DNA of 64,000 nucleotides. It comes from Ravibacter sp964559125 (GTDB taxonomy: Bacteria > Bacteroidota > Bacteroidia > Cytophagales > Spirosomataceae). The number at the start of each line of letters is the position of its first letter. Within the stretch, counting starts at the first letter, position 1. Below, one piece after another: positions 52,821-62,651 of this stretch. The notes under the pieces are model-generated. The model saw only the letters and a list, made by a program, of their open reading frames with translations. It was not told the DNA's origin and made no database searches. The stretch lies in assembly GCA_964559125.1 (NCBI GenBank), contig CAZLGW010000018.1:1-64000 (forward strand). The letters are read 5' to 3'. The translations under genes were made by a program, and so were the position numbers.

Positions 52821-54368
52821 TCAGTTTTGGATAAAACTCCCAGGCCGGATTCCCAGTGAAGGGCTAAAGCTGGTCAAAGGGAGTTCTACATTCCGGGTAA
52901 GGGAGATATTCCGTTGTTCATGACCCGGAACAGGCGCGTTGTCTGTGTGGGTAACGTAGCATCTCCATTTCCCTGAACTCACCGTGATGGACTGTGACGT
53001 AGACTGGCAGTTGTTGATCGGCCCGTCGTTGTTTACCCAGCAATACGAATGGTGGTCGCCGCTGACCGTCAGGGTGTAAACTCCTTCCGATTCGTTGACG
53101 TTTACATTCGGTACGGCGAGAGCTGTAACCGGGGTCAGAGCTGCCAGAGGGGTGTAGCTGGGAGGAGCTCCGAACGGCGTATAAGAACCGGCCGCGATCT
53201 GGTTCCCCAGCGCTATGAGGCCTGCCTGGTTAAAATGAACGTTGTCGGATTGCCTGAAAACATCTATTCCATCAAAATCGTCCGAATAGTAGGCGCCCCA
53301 TGATGTATTGGAGAGGCTGTTTTTCGCTTCTTCCTGGCCTTGTATGACGTTGCTGGAAGTTCCGGAATAGAAACGCGATACCCTTGATATAGTCCACCCC
53401 AGGTTGGGATTAAAATGCTGCCGTGACCGGTTGATAACGTTGACGAGCGCTGTCCGGTAGGCGTCTTTTTGTGTATCGATGTGTTTGTCCGATTCGCCCT
53501 GGTGCCATACTACCGCGCGTGCACCAAACATCCCTCCGTAGAAATTCAGCGCTGTTTTTAAAGAAAGGTAGGGGTGCCCCTCAGCACCTTCGCTACCCCA
53601 CTCGCCGATATCCGTATTGCAGTTTTTCGTCCATGGGCTATAAGTAACCGCATTACGGTTGTCAGCGCTTTCCGACCAGTTCTGTACGGTAGTGCCGGTG
53701 GACGCGGTGTTGAAGAAAATGACAGGGATCCCCCCATTTTCATCAGAGATCTTCCTTGCTGCTACTTCATAGCACCAGAGATTCTGATTGCCGTTTGGGG
53801 CGATTTTTTTTTGTGTATCAAAGGCTCCTCTTTCCATTTTTTCGAATACGGGAAAAGGGAAAGTCTTTTTGCAGAAGCAGTTCTGGTTGATCAGGCTCAA
53901 ACCGTCATAGGCGCTGCCGGGTAAAAGCGGCGATCCCTCAGCACCCAACCCGATTCCCTGGAGATTGGACTGTCCGGCGCTGTACACCACCTCGCCTACG
54001 CCAAACTTTACTTCGCTGATTTCCATTATAGAGTTATCGGCAGCATAGGTTTGAATAGTCAGCTTGTGCCATCCGGCATTTACCTGCAGGTTGGTTTGAA
54101 AAAGACCATTTTCGGGTACGTTCAGAGTTTCGATCGTCACGGGTGCCGGTGATCCGCCCGTGATCACATCCAGTTTATCCACCTTATAGCTGAATTTGCG
54201 GGCATCCCCGTTTTTAAATTGTACGGCCATGGGGACCGTGGCTTTCGAGGCCTGGTCTCGCTGGTATACCGACCTGTTTAGAGGGAGGCTGATATCAATA
54301 TGCTGGCCCGAGGCCGGAAAAGTAAATACTGCAAGTAGCAGAAGATAGCCTGGAAATCTGGTTTTCAT
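52821..54368 (-). CDS. Secreted sialate O-acetylesterase-like (SASA domain) protein
   Basis: 515 residues with a signal peptide ending near PASGQ. A beta-rich N-terminal domain precedes the SASA/SGNH-like core: nucleophile Ser in YSAGQSNLQG, a VVWHQGESDKH segment and the catalytic Asp/His pair in SDNVHFNQAG. Such enzymes remove acetyl groups from sialic acids or plant glycans. The C-terminal about 110 residues form a further beta domain (VYTLTVSGDHHSYCWVN) that resembles a secreted carbohydrate-binding or sorting accessory, but it lacks a clear T9SS motif. Probably in one unit with the downstream chemistry of the locus, though it has no close same-strand neighbour upstream within 79 bases except the SGNH gene at 54448. 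Confidence 0.82.
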   Translation of the reverse strand: MKTRFPGYLLLLAVFTFPASGQHIDISLPLNRSVYQRDQASKATVPMAVQFKNGDARKFSYKVDKLDVITGGSPAPVTIETLNVPENGLFQTNLQVNAGWHKLTIQTYAADNSIMEISEVKFGVGEVVYSAGQSNLQGIGLGAEGSPLLPGSAYDGLSLINQNCFCKKTFPFPVFEKMERGAFDTQKKIAPNGNQNLWCYEVAARKISDENGGIPVIFFNTASTGTTVQNWSESADNRNAVTYSPWTKNCNTDIGEWGSEGAEGHPYLSLKTALNFYGGMFGARAVVWHQGESDKHIDTQKDAYRTALVNVINRSRQHFNPNLGWTISRVSRFYSGTSSNVIQGQEEAKNSLSNTSWGAYYSDDFDGIDVFRQSDNVHFNQAGLIALGNQIAAGSYTPFGAPPSYTPLAALTPVTALAVPNVNVNESEGVYTLTVSGDHHSYCWVNNDGPINNCQSTSQSITVSSGKWRCYVTHTDNAPVPGHEQRNISLTRNVELPLTSFSPSLGIRPGSFIQN

Positions 54369-54447
54369 CTGAATATAAAATTATAGCTGGTTGCTGTCAG
54401 CATAGGGCCGGCTGTTATTGGTAGTCCGGCGAAGCCCGATGCCTGTT

Positions 54448-55782
54448 TTATTTTGTAGGGATCAGCGGAATAGATAAGCCGTAATGGAGGTTGAGGGCCT
54501 TGATACATTCATTCGCGATTACTGTTTGACCCAGCGCAGTGGGATAAATCCCATCGGTTGAGAAGAAGTTGCCGGCCGGCCACGAGGGGTCAACTCGTAT
54601 GCCGTCGTGAGTAGTATAGGCGCCCTCAAGGATTTGCCGGTAAATTTTGTACAGGTCCACCAGCGCCAGGTTGTGGAGACGTGCGGCGCGTTCGATTTTG
54701 AATCGGTTGAAAGTGGAGGGATCTGCAAGAAGGAATTCATTGTCGTAAGGATCGCGGGAAATTACTTCCGTGTCTTTCAGAAGTATCGTCCCGGTCAGCT
54801 TGCGGGCTGTTATTTTTTCAGCTGTTTCGCACGGAAGCAAGAGGTCGGTGCCAGGCTCGAAATCTACGGGTTTGTCCGAGGTGGAACGTTTTACCAGGAG
54901 CCGGATCTGGTAGTTTTTTATTTTATCCGGGTTGTATTGCTGAAAGTAGGGGAGAGACAGTACGTCAGGGACGGTCAGCAGCAGCCCCTTTTTTCCTGTT
55001 TTTACCAGTTCTCCGATCATATTCATTTCATCGGTACGGTCGAGATTTTCAAAGGATATACCGGAAATTCCACCACCGTCATTCAGGATACTGTGTACCA
55101 GGTCATCGAAGCCGGCTTCGAATATAAACAGGTCGGAATGTTTGTCGAGAGAAGCTATCCATTCCCGTTGATTCTCAGGTGCACGGCTCGAAGCACTCGT
55201 CTTTATCCTCCTGATAAACGGCAGCACCTCGGGTTTCAGGTGACTGGAGCCATCCATTCTTTTACTGAAATAAGGAACGGCAAAATTATTTATACCTGTT
55301 CCTGTATACGGTTCCAGGCTTCCGTCTGCACCCGACACGCCCAGGTTATTGGTTACTTTTTCCCGGCCGGAAGACCGGGTTGTCGGGGGAGAAATAAAGT
55401 AGCCCGTTCCGTTTCCGTTGGTTTTGCTGAAAAGAGGTTGGGTGAACGGTACGCCTATTTGCCGGGCGATCAGATGCGGGTAAGCCCACTGCTGGCCTTC
55501 GCGGAACAAGCCGCCGTCGCGGAAGCCAGCGGTGAGGCTGCCGCCAAATGCGATAATCCTGTAAGTGGAGGCATTTTTCCCATCGCTCGTTAATTCGCGT
55601 GGAAATGCTTTCCGACCGGCCGGAAATATGGCTTCACGGACTGCTACAATAGTATCGGCGGGTTCTGCCGCAATTTTATGAAAGGAACCGGTGGCCGGGG
55701 TGCTACCACTTAGGAAAACAGATCCGAAAACGACGGGAATAAAAGGCAGCGCCTGAATGGCGAGGTAAATGTTTTTTGTCAT
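54448..55782 (-). CDS. Secreted SGNH/GDSL-like hydrolase
   Basis: 444 residues from the ATG at 55782, which heads a signal-peptide-like stretch (TKNIYLAIQALPFIPVVFGSVF); the TTG at 55857 only adds unlikely sequence. The block I motif is FGGSLTAGF (Gly-Gly-Ser in place of Gly-Asp-Ser), and the block V Asp/His pattern is approximate (STDGIYPTALGQTVIA, with Tyr-Pro replacing the usual His-Pro). The middle part (DLFIFEAGFDDLVHS) resembles block III. It may therefore be a degenerate or divergent SGNH protein rather than a proven esterase. The esterase gene at 54368 follows it after 79 bases on the same strand, so they may act together. Confidence 0.72.
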   Translation of the reverse strand: MTKNIYLAIQALPFIPVVFGSVFLSGSTPATGSFHKIAAEPADTIVAVREAIFPAGRKAFPRELTSDGKNASTYRIIAFGGSLTAGFRDGGLFREGQQWAYPHLIARQIGVPFTQPLFSKTNGNGTGYFISPPTTRSSGREKVTNNLGVSGADGSLEPYTGTGINNFAVPYFSKRMDGSSHLKPEVLPFIRRIKTSASSRAPENQREWIASLDKHSDLFIFEAGFDDLVHSILNDGGGISGISFENLDRTDEMNMIGELVKTGKKGLLLTVPDVLSLPYFQQYNPDKIKNYQIRLLVKRSTSDKPVDFEPGTDLLLPCETAEKITARKLTGTILLKDTEVISRDPYDNEFLLADPSTFNRFKIERAARLHNLALVDLYKIYRQILEGAYTTHDGIRVDPSWPAGNFFSTDGIYPTALGQTVIANECIKALNLHYGLSIPLIPTK

Positions 55783-55945
55783 ATATCTAATGTGCCCGGT
55801 AGCAGATATGTCGTTTGGGGGAGCGACAAACCTCACTAACCTTACAATACAGGTCAAAAAGAGGGTTAATCAATTACTTTCGCAATATTAGGAATATAAT
55901 AGGAGTTAGCGGTAATTAATTTACTGAATGGCAGACAGAGATACG

Positions 55946-57187
55946 TCAGCCCATCAGGATCCCTGCGAAGGTAGCGGAAAGATAGGAAGCCAGTGTTCCG
56001 CAGATAAGGGCTCTGAAACCCAACCTGGCCAGGTCGGACCTCCGTTCAGGAGCAAGCTCCCCGATTCCGCCTACCTGGATAGCTATTGAACTGAAGTTTG
56101 CAAACCCGCATAATGCGAAGCTGGTAATGATCATGGTTTTGGGTGATAGGGTGTCTTTCACCTTGATAAGGTCTAGATAGGCGACAAATTCGTTGATGAC
56201 CATTTTGGTCCCCATCAGCGCTCCGGCAGTCTCGACATCTTTGGGCGGTACTCCCATTGCCCATGCAAAAACCGAAAAAAGCTTTCCCAGGATATAGTTG
56301 AAGCTGAGTTCCGGGAAGTTGAATACCATCCCGATACGACCAAGCAGGTAGTCGAACAGCGCTACCAGTGCAATAAAGCCGATAAGCATAGCAACGACGT
56401 TCAACCCTACCTTGAGTCCTTCGCCGGCGCCGGCAGCAATAGAGTCCAGCAGGTTGGCGTGATTCTTCCTGACTTCGATCCTGACCGCTCCCCCGGTTTC
56501 GGAGCGCTCCGTTTCCGGGTAGACTATTTTCGAAATGACCAGCGCTCCCGGCGCGGCCATCAGGCTGGCGGCGATCAGGTAGGGCGCAGGTACCCCGAGA
56601 GAGATGTAGACGGCCATCACACCGCCGGCAATACAGGCAAAGCTCCCCGACATCGATGCCATAAGCTCCGACCGAGTCATTTTTTGAAGATAGGGTTTAA
56701 TCATGATCTGGGCTTCTACCTGTCCTACAAATGCGCTGGCTACATTTGAGAGCGCTTCGGCCGCGCTGACACCCATCAGCCTGTAGACGCCCCGGGCAAT
56801 AAAAGATACGATTCTTTGCATAATCCCCATATGGTAGAGCATGTTGACCAGGACTGCCACGAAAATGATCGTAGGGACTACCTTGAAGAAGAAAATAAAA
56901 TCATTGCCTGCACCGAAAGCCCGGGTCATCAGGGGAGTATTGGCAAGCGACCCGAAAACGAATTCCGCTCCTTTATCGGAAAATGAAAGCAGCTTCTGTA
57001 TCTTTTCACCCAGCCACTGAAAAATAGTATGCCCGATATCCGTTCGCAGGATAAAAACAGCAATTCCGAACTGCAACAGGAGTCCGGTCCCGACGGTACG
57101 AAAATTAATCGCTTTCCGGTTATTGGAAAGCGCGAAGGCAATGCCCAGGATAAGGACTATGCCTATTATACCTTTGAACCTCTCCAT
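55946..57187 (-). CDS. Concentrative nucleoside transporter (CNT/NupC family)
   Basis: 413 residues with eight or more membrane helices. The nucleoside-recognition signatures are visible: the gate-associated FVGQVEAQIMIKPYLQKMTRSELMA segment (here split as FVGQVEAQIMI and KMTRSELMASMSG) and the C-terminal ALCGFANFSSIAIQVGGIGELAPERR segment (ALCGFANFSSIAIQ and GELAPERRSDLA). It imports nucleosides with H+ or Na+. The residue after GQ is Val where nucleoside-binding Thr or Ser is usual, and AP is replaced by AQ, so specificity may differ. It follows ppk1 after 24 bases and is probably co-transcribed with it. Confidence 0.93.
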   Translation of the reverse strand: MERFKGIIGIVLILGIAFALSNNRKAINFRTVGTGLLLQFGIAVFILRTDIGHTIFQWLGEKIQKLLSFSDKGAEFVFGSLANTPLMTRAFGAGNDFIFFFKVVPTIIFVAVLVNMLYHMGIMQRIVSFIARGVYRLMGVSAAEALSNVASAFVGQVEAQIMIKPYLQKMTRSELMASMSGSFACIAGGVMAVYISLGVPAPYLIAASLMAAPGALVISKIVYPETERSETGGAVRIEVRKNHANLLDSIAAGAGEGLKVGLNVVAMLIGFIALVALFDYLLGRIGMVFNFPELSFNYILGKLFSVFAWAMGVPPKDVETAGALMGTKMVINEFVAYLDLIKVKDTLSPKTMIITSFALCGFANFSSIAIQVGGIGELAPERRSDLARLGFRALICGTLASYLSATFAGILMG

Positions 57188-57211
57188 CGGGTGTTTTTTC
57201 GGCGTTTTTTA

Positions 57212-59482
57212 TCAGGAGCTTATGTCGTGGTGTATTTGAGGGCGGCTGGCAGGGTTATTCTGGCGGAAGAGCGCTGCTTTCCTGACATCTTCTATGGTTA
57301 TTTTATAAAACTCGTCATGAATATTGAAGCGCTCCGACTCGGCGCCGGGCATGACCTTCGAATAGGAACCGTCTTCGTTGAGGACATAGGCATTGACATT
57401 GTCTCTCAGGTTGTATTCCAGCATGGCGATCGTTTCCTGCCTCACATCTTCATCTACGAAAGCAAAGAGCGACTCGATACGCCTGTCGAAGCTGCGCACC
57501 ATGACGTCGGCGCTGCCGCCGTATACAATGGGGTTGTTTGCGTTGTGGAAATAGTACAGTCGTGAGTGTTCCAGCAGGTCGCCTACTATCGACCGTACTT
57601 CTATATTTTCGCTCAGGCCTTCACGGCCGGGACGCAGGCAGCATATGCCTCTCACGATCAGTCTTATAGGTACTCCGGCCTGCGAAGCCTCATAAAGCTT
57701 CATAATCACTTCCCTGTCTTCCAGGGAGTTGATCTTGATACAGATCCCGGAGGGTAGCCCCGCCCGCGCGTTGGCAGCTTCCTTCATGATCAGCGCAATG
57801 AGCCCGTCGCGCATATGCCTGGGAGCTGTAATCAGGTTAGCATATTGATTGGGAACGGAGTGCCCGGTAATGACATTGAAGAACTCGGAGATGTCGCGCG
57901 TGTACTCCTCCCGCGAAGTAAGCAGCCCGATATCGGTATAGAGCCTGGCGGTATCTTCGTTGTAATTACCGCTCGACATGTGCGCATACCGGGTCACATT
58001 ATTACCTTCATTGCGGATAATCAGCAGGAGCTTTGTATGGGTTTTCAGCAGGCCTATGCCGTAAATAATGAAACAACCTGCTTTTTGCAGCCGCTGTGCT
58101 TCCCTGATATTGTTTTCTTCGTCGAACCTGGCTTTTACCTCAAAAAGCACGGCTACGTGCTTACCGTTTTCGGCAGCCTTCAGGAGCGCATTGGTAACTC
58201 TCGAATTTTTTGCCAGTCTGTAGATGGTTAGTTTAACAGACAGCACCTTCGGGTCTTCGGCCGCCTGCTCGAGCAGTTGAAGCACAGGCTCGAAATTATT
58301 ATAGGGATGGTGAAGGAGGATGTCCTTTTCCTGGATTACCTCGAATATGTTGCGGGCTCTTTCCGGGCCGATACCCAGCGGCGGAACCGGAGGGTGGGCG
58401 GGAGGCATCTGGTCCTTAAACTCAGGGAACCTGACGATCTGCCAGAGCCCCGTGTAATCGATAAGCCCCCGGTTAACGAAGATATTGTGCTCGTCGATTT
58501 CCCAGCGTTTCCTCAGCAGTTTCAGTAGCTTATTGCTTGCGTTTTCCTCGATTTCAACTCTTACAACCCGTCCCAGTCGCCTGTTTTTGATTTTTTGCCT
58601 GAGCTCGTCGACCAGGTCAGCCTCAATGTCATCGCTGTCTTCGAGCGAGAAATCTTCATTGCGCATGACTCTGAAGATCGTCGTGGAGCATATCCTGATA
58701 TTGCGGTAAAGTTTCTTGATATGCGAGCGGACGATACTTTCTATAGGCACAAAGAGTACTTCTTCTCCCCGTTCGACTACATAAAAGCGGGGCAGGTTGG
58801 CCGGTAGCTGGACAAAAGAGAGTTTTTCCTCCTCCTCATCGTTACCGTTTGCCCTGGTGGTTACGGCCAGGATAAGGACCTTTGCCAGCAGAACCGGGAA
58901 TGCATGCGTGTAATCATACAGCATGGGAGTCAGCATGGGGTATACGGTCCTGTCGAAAAAGCCCGCGGCCTTTTCGCTTTCTTCCGGTTCAAGCTCCTCT
59001 GTCTGTACGATCCTGAATTTGTGTTTTTCAAAGAGAGGCTTGAGTGCATCGAGATACAGGCTGTTTTGCTCCTCGACAAATTGCTGCGCAGTTGTAAAAA
59101 GCAGCTTTTTGAAGGGGATTTCCCTAAGGCCCGAATAATCGATCCTCTGCTTTCCGTAGTCAAGGTAGTTATAGAGGTTACCAACCCTGATAGTGAAGAA
59201 TTCGTCCAGGTTGGAGCTGGTAATAGCCAGGAATTTAAGACGATCGAAAATGTTCCGGTCTTTGTTTTTTGCCTGGTCCAGGACCCGCTCGTTAAACCTG
59301 AGCCAGCTGAGGTCGCGGCTTATCAGCTCGCTCTGGGCAACAGTTTGCGCGACTTTCTCGGGATTTTTCCTGAAAGGGCTTTCCTCTTCATCCTGTCGGG
59401 CCGGGCTGAAAAAAGAAAACAGGTCGGAGAAGGACGGCTTTTTTTTATCGTTTTGGGAAAAACTGGAATGATCCGAAGACAT
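57212..59482 (-). CDS. ppk1: Polyphosphate kinase 1
   Basis: 756 residues. After a poorly conserved N-terminal 60 residues come the PPK1 domains: N-terminal SELISRDLSWLRFNERVL, the middle domain, and two phospholipase-D-like catalytic domains with HHPYNNFEPVLQLLEQAA, the autophosphorylated His in GLLKTHTKLLLI and the second YYFHNANNPIVYGGSADVM motif. It makes polyphosphate reversibly from ATP and is membrane-associated. The slightly extended N-terminus (about 40 residues rich in Ser, Lys and Phe) is variable. The nupC-type gene lies 24 bases downstream. Confidence 0.95.
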   Translation of the reverse strand: MSSDHSSFSQNDKKKPSFSDLFSFFSPARQDEEESPFRKNPEKVAQTVAQSELISRDLSWLRFNERVLDQAKNKDRNIFDRLKFLAITSSNLDEFFTIRVGNLYNYLDYGKQRIDYSGLREIPFKKLLFTTAQQFVEEQNSLYLDALKPLFEKHKFRIVQTEELEPEESEKAAGFFDRTVYPMLTPMLYDYTHAFPVLLAKVLILAVTTRANGNDEEEEKLSFVQLPANLPRFYVVERGEEVLFVPIESIVRSHIKKLYRNIRICSTTIFRVMRNEDFSLEDSDDIEADLVDELRQKIKNRRLGRVVRVEIEENASNKLLKLLRKRWEIDEHNIFVNRGLIDYTGLWQIVRFPEFKDQMPPAHPPVPPLGIGPERARNIFEVIQEKDILLHHPYNNFEPVLQLLEQAAEDPKVLSVKLTIYRLAKNSRVTNALLKAAENGKHVAVLFEVKARFDEENNIREAQRLQKAGCFIIYGIGLLKTHTKLLLIIRNEGNNVTRYAHMSSGNYNEDTARLYTDIGLLTSREEYTRDISEFFNVITGHSVPNQYANLITAPRHMRDGLIALIMKEAANARAGLPSGICIKINSLEDREVIMKLYEASQAGVPIRLIVRGICCLRPGREGLSENIEVRSIVGDLLEHSRLYYFHNANNPIVYGGSADVMVRSFDRRIESLFAFVDEDVRQETIAMLEYNLRDNVNAYVLNEDGSYSKVMPGAESERFNIHDEFYKITIEDVRKAALFRQNNPASRPQIHHDISS

Positions 59483-59579
59483 AGTAATGGCGAAGTGGGA
59501 TTGAAACCGGCTGGCTGTTACAGATGATATTTTCCTGGCTTTTGTAAAGCCCCAAATTAGCCATTTTTGGAGATAAAAA

Positions 59580-59604
59580 AAAGCCTCTCCTCCAGGCAGG
59601 CTTT
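59580..59604 (-). terminator. Intrinsic terminator overlapping the stop codon of the barrel-protein gene
   Basis: On the minus strand AAAGCCT (59604-59598) pairs with AGGCTTT (59586-59580) around an 11-base loop, followed by a run of eight T (59582-59575). The first stem bases lie in the TAA stop at 59605-59603, so the message ends directly behind the coding region. Confidence 0.7.
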
Positions 59605-60514
59605 ACATGCCTGTTCGGGAACGGTACGGTGAAGGACCGGCGCTTCCCGGAGTATACATTTTCAGCTCTCCTCTTTTGATACCGGTCATGAAACGTATGG
59701 AAATACCGAAATTCCAGCCTGTTCCGTCGGATTTTAAAAAGCCTGTATCGTTTACTTTTTTGTTGTCTGCAAAGGTGAGCTCTGTAGTGATGGCGGTGCC
59801 GTATCCCCAGTGCCTGCGGATGAAAAAGGCCGCATCGGTCCACTCGTTTACTTTGAAAGCATATTCAGCAGAGGCTTCCAGCCCGTAGGTCCAGTCACTT
59901 CCGATCGTGGTTTTACTGCTGATATAGCTGGTGTCGGCCGCTCCCCTGTTGTCGTAGTGATAAATGATATAGCCTTTGGGTTCGCGTTCCCCGCCCGAAT
60001 TTGGGATAGCCCATGCGCCGCCGCCTATCCACAGCCCGTTCCGGCGAAATCCCATTTTTTCGAATTCGATCAGGAATTTAGTACGAAGAAAAAAAGCATT
60101 GCCGTCGTTGGAAAACTTAAACCCGCCCTTATTGGTAGTATTCAAAACAGCGGTATTATGAATTTTACTGCGCGCATATCCTCCCTCTACAGCTAACTGC
60201 TCCCGGAAGATCCAGCCGACCTGGCCGGAGAAAGAAACATCGATGGTGCTGGCAGTAGAGGACTTGAAAAAATACCCATAGTTATTATCAAGGCTGGTGA
60301 TGTCAGAACGGCCGAATACATCGGTTCCCAGGTACCACCGGCTCAGAATTTTTACCCTGTCCAGCTGCTTTTCCGCTTCTTTTTTCATCCTGAGCTTCTG
60401 AATTGTCGGTGTTTCGGGGGTATAGTATTTTTCTTCAGGCTCGGGTGTTTCCTGTGCTCTGAGTACCGGGAATGATAAGATGGTCAGGATAAAAACAAGG
60501 GAGAAGTGTCTCAT
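59603..60514 (-). CDS. Outer-membrane beta-barrel-like hypothetical protein
   Basis: 303 residues with a signal peptide (RHFSLVFILTILSFPVLRAQ) and a charged, coiled N-terminal segment (PTIQKLRMKKEAEKQLDRV). The rest shows alternating hydrophobic/polar strands ending in aromatic residues (WTYGLEASAEYAFKVNEW, WNFGISIRFMTGI), typical of small outer-membrane barrels. No named family recognised. It is followed by an intrinsic terminator and preceded, after a 125-base gap, by the gyrB terminator, so it is a single-gene unit. Confidence 0.78.
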   Translation of the reverse strand: MRHFSLVFILTILSFPVLRAQETPEPEEKYYTPETPTIQKLRMKKEAEKQLDRVKILSRWYLGTDVFGRSDITSLDNNYGYFFKSSTASTIDVSFSGQVGWIFREQLAVEGGYARSKIHNTAVLNTTNKGGFKFSNDGNAFFLRTKFLIEFEKMGFRRNGLWIGGGAWAIPNSGGEREPKGYIIYHYDNRGAADTSYISSKTTIGSDWTYGLEASAEYAFKVNEWTDAAFFIRRHWGYGTAITTELTFADNKKVNDTGFLKSDGTGWNFGISIRFMTGIKRGELKMYTPGSAGPSPYRSRTGM

Positions 60515-60576
60515 GCTCTTTGCGCTGATCTTTTATTCAACATTACTGTCCGGCCGTGAAAAGTGTTGCTTCGGCT

Positions 60577-60618
60577 GAAAAAAAGCGGATGGTCGTTTAT
60601 CGTAAGACCACCCGCTTT
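60577..60618 (-). terminator. Intrinsic terminator of gyrB
   Basis: On the minus strand AAAGCGGGTGGTC (60618-60606) pairs with GACCATCCGCTTT (60594-60582) with one mismatch and an 11-base loop, followed by seven T. It lies about 20 bases behind the gyrB stop at 60640 and is the strongest terminator in the window. Confidence 0.85.
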
Positions 60619-60639
60619 GAGATAAGGTTGTAATGCCGG

Positions 60640-62595
60640 TCAGATATCTATACGGGCGTATTTGGCATTTTTTTCAATAAACTCCCGGCGAGGCGCCACG
60701 TCATCTCCCATCAGCATGGAAAAAAGGTGGTCGGCTTCGGCAGCCGATTCGATCGTAACCTGTTTCAGGCTGCGCTGATCGGGGTCCATGGTAGTATGCC
60801 AGAGCTGCTCGGCGTTCATCTCACCGAGACCTTTGTAGCGTTGTACGTTGACTGAATCCTCTTTGCCTCCGCCTATTTCCCTGATCGCAGCCTCTCTCTG
60901 GGGTTCGGTCCAGCAATAACGCTCTTCCTTCCCCTTCTTTACCAGGTACAGCGGGGGCTGCGCAATGTAGATATAGCCGTTTTCGATCAGTACTTTCATG
61001 TACCTGAAGAAGAAAGTAAGTATCAGGGTACGGATATGGCTGCCGTCGACGTCTGCATCAGTCATGATGATGATCTTGTGATAGCGAAGCTTATCGATGT
61101 TCAGGGCTCTTTCATCTCCTTCCCTTCCTATCTGCACGCCCATGGCAGTAAACATATTCTTGATCTCCTCGTTCTCGTAGATCTTGTATTCCTGGGCTTT
61201 TTCGACGTTCAGGATCTTGCCTCTCAAAGGCAGGATAGCCTGGAACATCCGGTTACGTCCCTGTTTGGCGGTTCCTCCCGCAGAGTCCCCTTCAACCAGG
61301 TACAGCTCACATGCTTCAGGATCGGTTTCGGAGCAGTCGGCAAGCTTTCCGGGCAGCCCTGTGCCGGTAAGCACATTCTTGCGCTGAACCAATTCCCTGG
61401 CCTTGCGGGCGGCGATCCTTGCTTTGGCGGCCAGGATCACCTTGTCGATGATCATACGGGCTTCTTTCGGGTGCTCCTCGAGATAGGTTTCGAGCATCTC
61501 GGAAACCACCTGGCTCACCGCTCCGGCCACATCGCCGTTGCCGAGCTTGGTTTTGGTTTGTCCTTCAAACTGGGGCTCGGCTACTTTAACGGAAATAACG
61601 GCTGTCAGTCCTTCCCGGAAGTCGTCGCCGCTGATCTCTATTTTTTCTTTTGCCAGGATCCCCGATTTGTCGGCATAATTCTTAAGCGTCCTGGTCAGCG
61701 CCATCCTGAAGCCGGAAACGTGTGTTCCTCCTTCTATCGTATTGATATTGTTGACGTAGGAAAATACGTTTTCCGAGTAGGAAGTATTGTAGATCAGGGC
61801 CACTTCCACAGGGACTGCCACCTTGAGGTTTTCCATATATACGGGCTCGGGAATGAGCGCCGGCCTGGTGCTGTCGAGGTAGGTAACGAACTCGGTAAGG
61901 CCGCCTTCTGAGAAGAAATCTTCCTGGCGGGGCTGCCCGTCTTCATCCAGCTCCCGGTTGTCGATGAGCGTAAGCCTGATCCCGCGGTTGAGGAAAGAAA
62001 GCTCCCGCAGCCTGGAAGCCACAGTGTCGTATTTGAACTCGGTGGCCGTAAAAATAGTATCATCCGGTCTAAAATGGATGATCGTTCCGGTGATATCGGA
62101 AGTGCCGATCGTCCTTACCGGGTATAGCGGTTTGCCCTGGGAATATTCCTGTTCGAAGATCTCGCCTTCGCGGTGTACTTCCGCCCTGAACTCGATAGAC
62201 AGGGCGTTGACGCAGGATACCCCTACGCCGTGCAGACCGCCGGAAACTTTGTAGGTGTCTTTGTCGAACTTACCGCCTGCATGGAGGACGGTCATAACGA
62301 CCTCAAGCGCAGATCGCTTTTCTTTGGGGTGCATGCCCGTCGGGATGCCCCGGCCGTTGTCTTTTACCGTTATGGAGTTGTCAGGTTCAATTGTAACATA
62401 GATGGTGTCGCAATAACCGGCTAAAGCTTCATCGATGGAGTTGTCAACTACTTCCCAGATGAGATGGTGAAGCCCTTTTGTCCCAGTGTCTCCGATGTAC
62501 ATTGAGGGCCTCTTACGCACGGCTTCGAGCCCTTCCAGTACCTGAATATTCTCTGCAGAATAATTACTGGGCGCCACTACTGTTTCGTTTGCCAT
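60640..62595 (-). CDS. gyrB: DNA gyrase subunit B
   Basis: 651 residues, the normal length without the insert seen in some enterobacteria. The GHKL ATPase motifs are complete (EVVDNSIDEALAG; DNGRGIPTGMHPKEKRSALE; YKVSGGLHGVGVSCVNALS). The Toprim metal site is LVEGDSAGGTAKQGRNR with DADVDGSHIRTL, and the QRYKGLGEMNAEQLWHTTM tail is typical of GyrB rather than ParE. With GyrA it introduces negative supercoils. ATG at 62595 is the natural start; a likely promoter is at 62652-62659 and a strong terminator follows at 60577-60618. Confidence 0.97.
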   Translation of the reverse strand: MANETVVAPSNYSAENIQVLEGLEAVRKRPSMYIGDTGTKGLHHLIWEVVDNSIDEALAGYCDTIYVTIEPDNSITVKDNGRGIPTGMHPKEKRSALEVVMTVLHAGGKFDKDTYKVSGGLHGVGVSCVNALSIEFRAEVHREGEIFEQEYSQGKPLYPVRTIGTSDITGTIIHFRPDDTIFTATEFKYDTVASRLRELSFLNRGIRLTLIDNRELDEDGQPRQEDFFSEGGLTEFVTYLDSTRPALIPEPVYMENLKVAVPVEVALIYNTSYSENVFSYVNNINTIEGGTHVSGFRMALTRTLKNYADKSGILAKEKIEISGDDFREGLTAVISVKVAEPQFEGQTKTKLGNGDVAGAVSQVVSEMLETYLEEHPKEARMIIDKVILAAKARIAARKARELVQRKNVLTGTGLPGKLADCSETDPEACELYLVEGDSAGGTAKQGRNRMFQAILPLRGKILNVEKAQEYKIYENEEIKNMFTAMGVQIGREGDERALNIDKLRYHKIIIMTDADVDGSHIRTLILTFFFRYMKVLIENGYIYIAQPPLYLVKKGKEERYCWTEPQREAAIREIGGGKEDSVNVQRYKGLGEMNAEQLWHTTMDPDQRSLKQVTIESAAEADHLFSMLMGDDVAPRREFIEKNAKYARIDI

Positions 62596-62651
62596 ATAAA
62601 TGGGATACTTTGGCTTAAATTATATTTGGTGATAACAGAATATATAATGCG

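Noticed and set aside
54607..55593. Plus-strand open frame of 328 residues
   Set aside because: It is antisense to the SGNH-like gene and shows no leader, motif or promoter.
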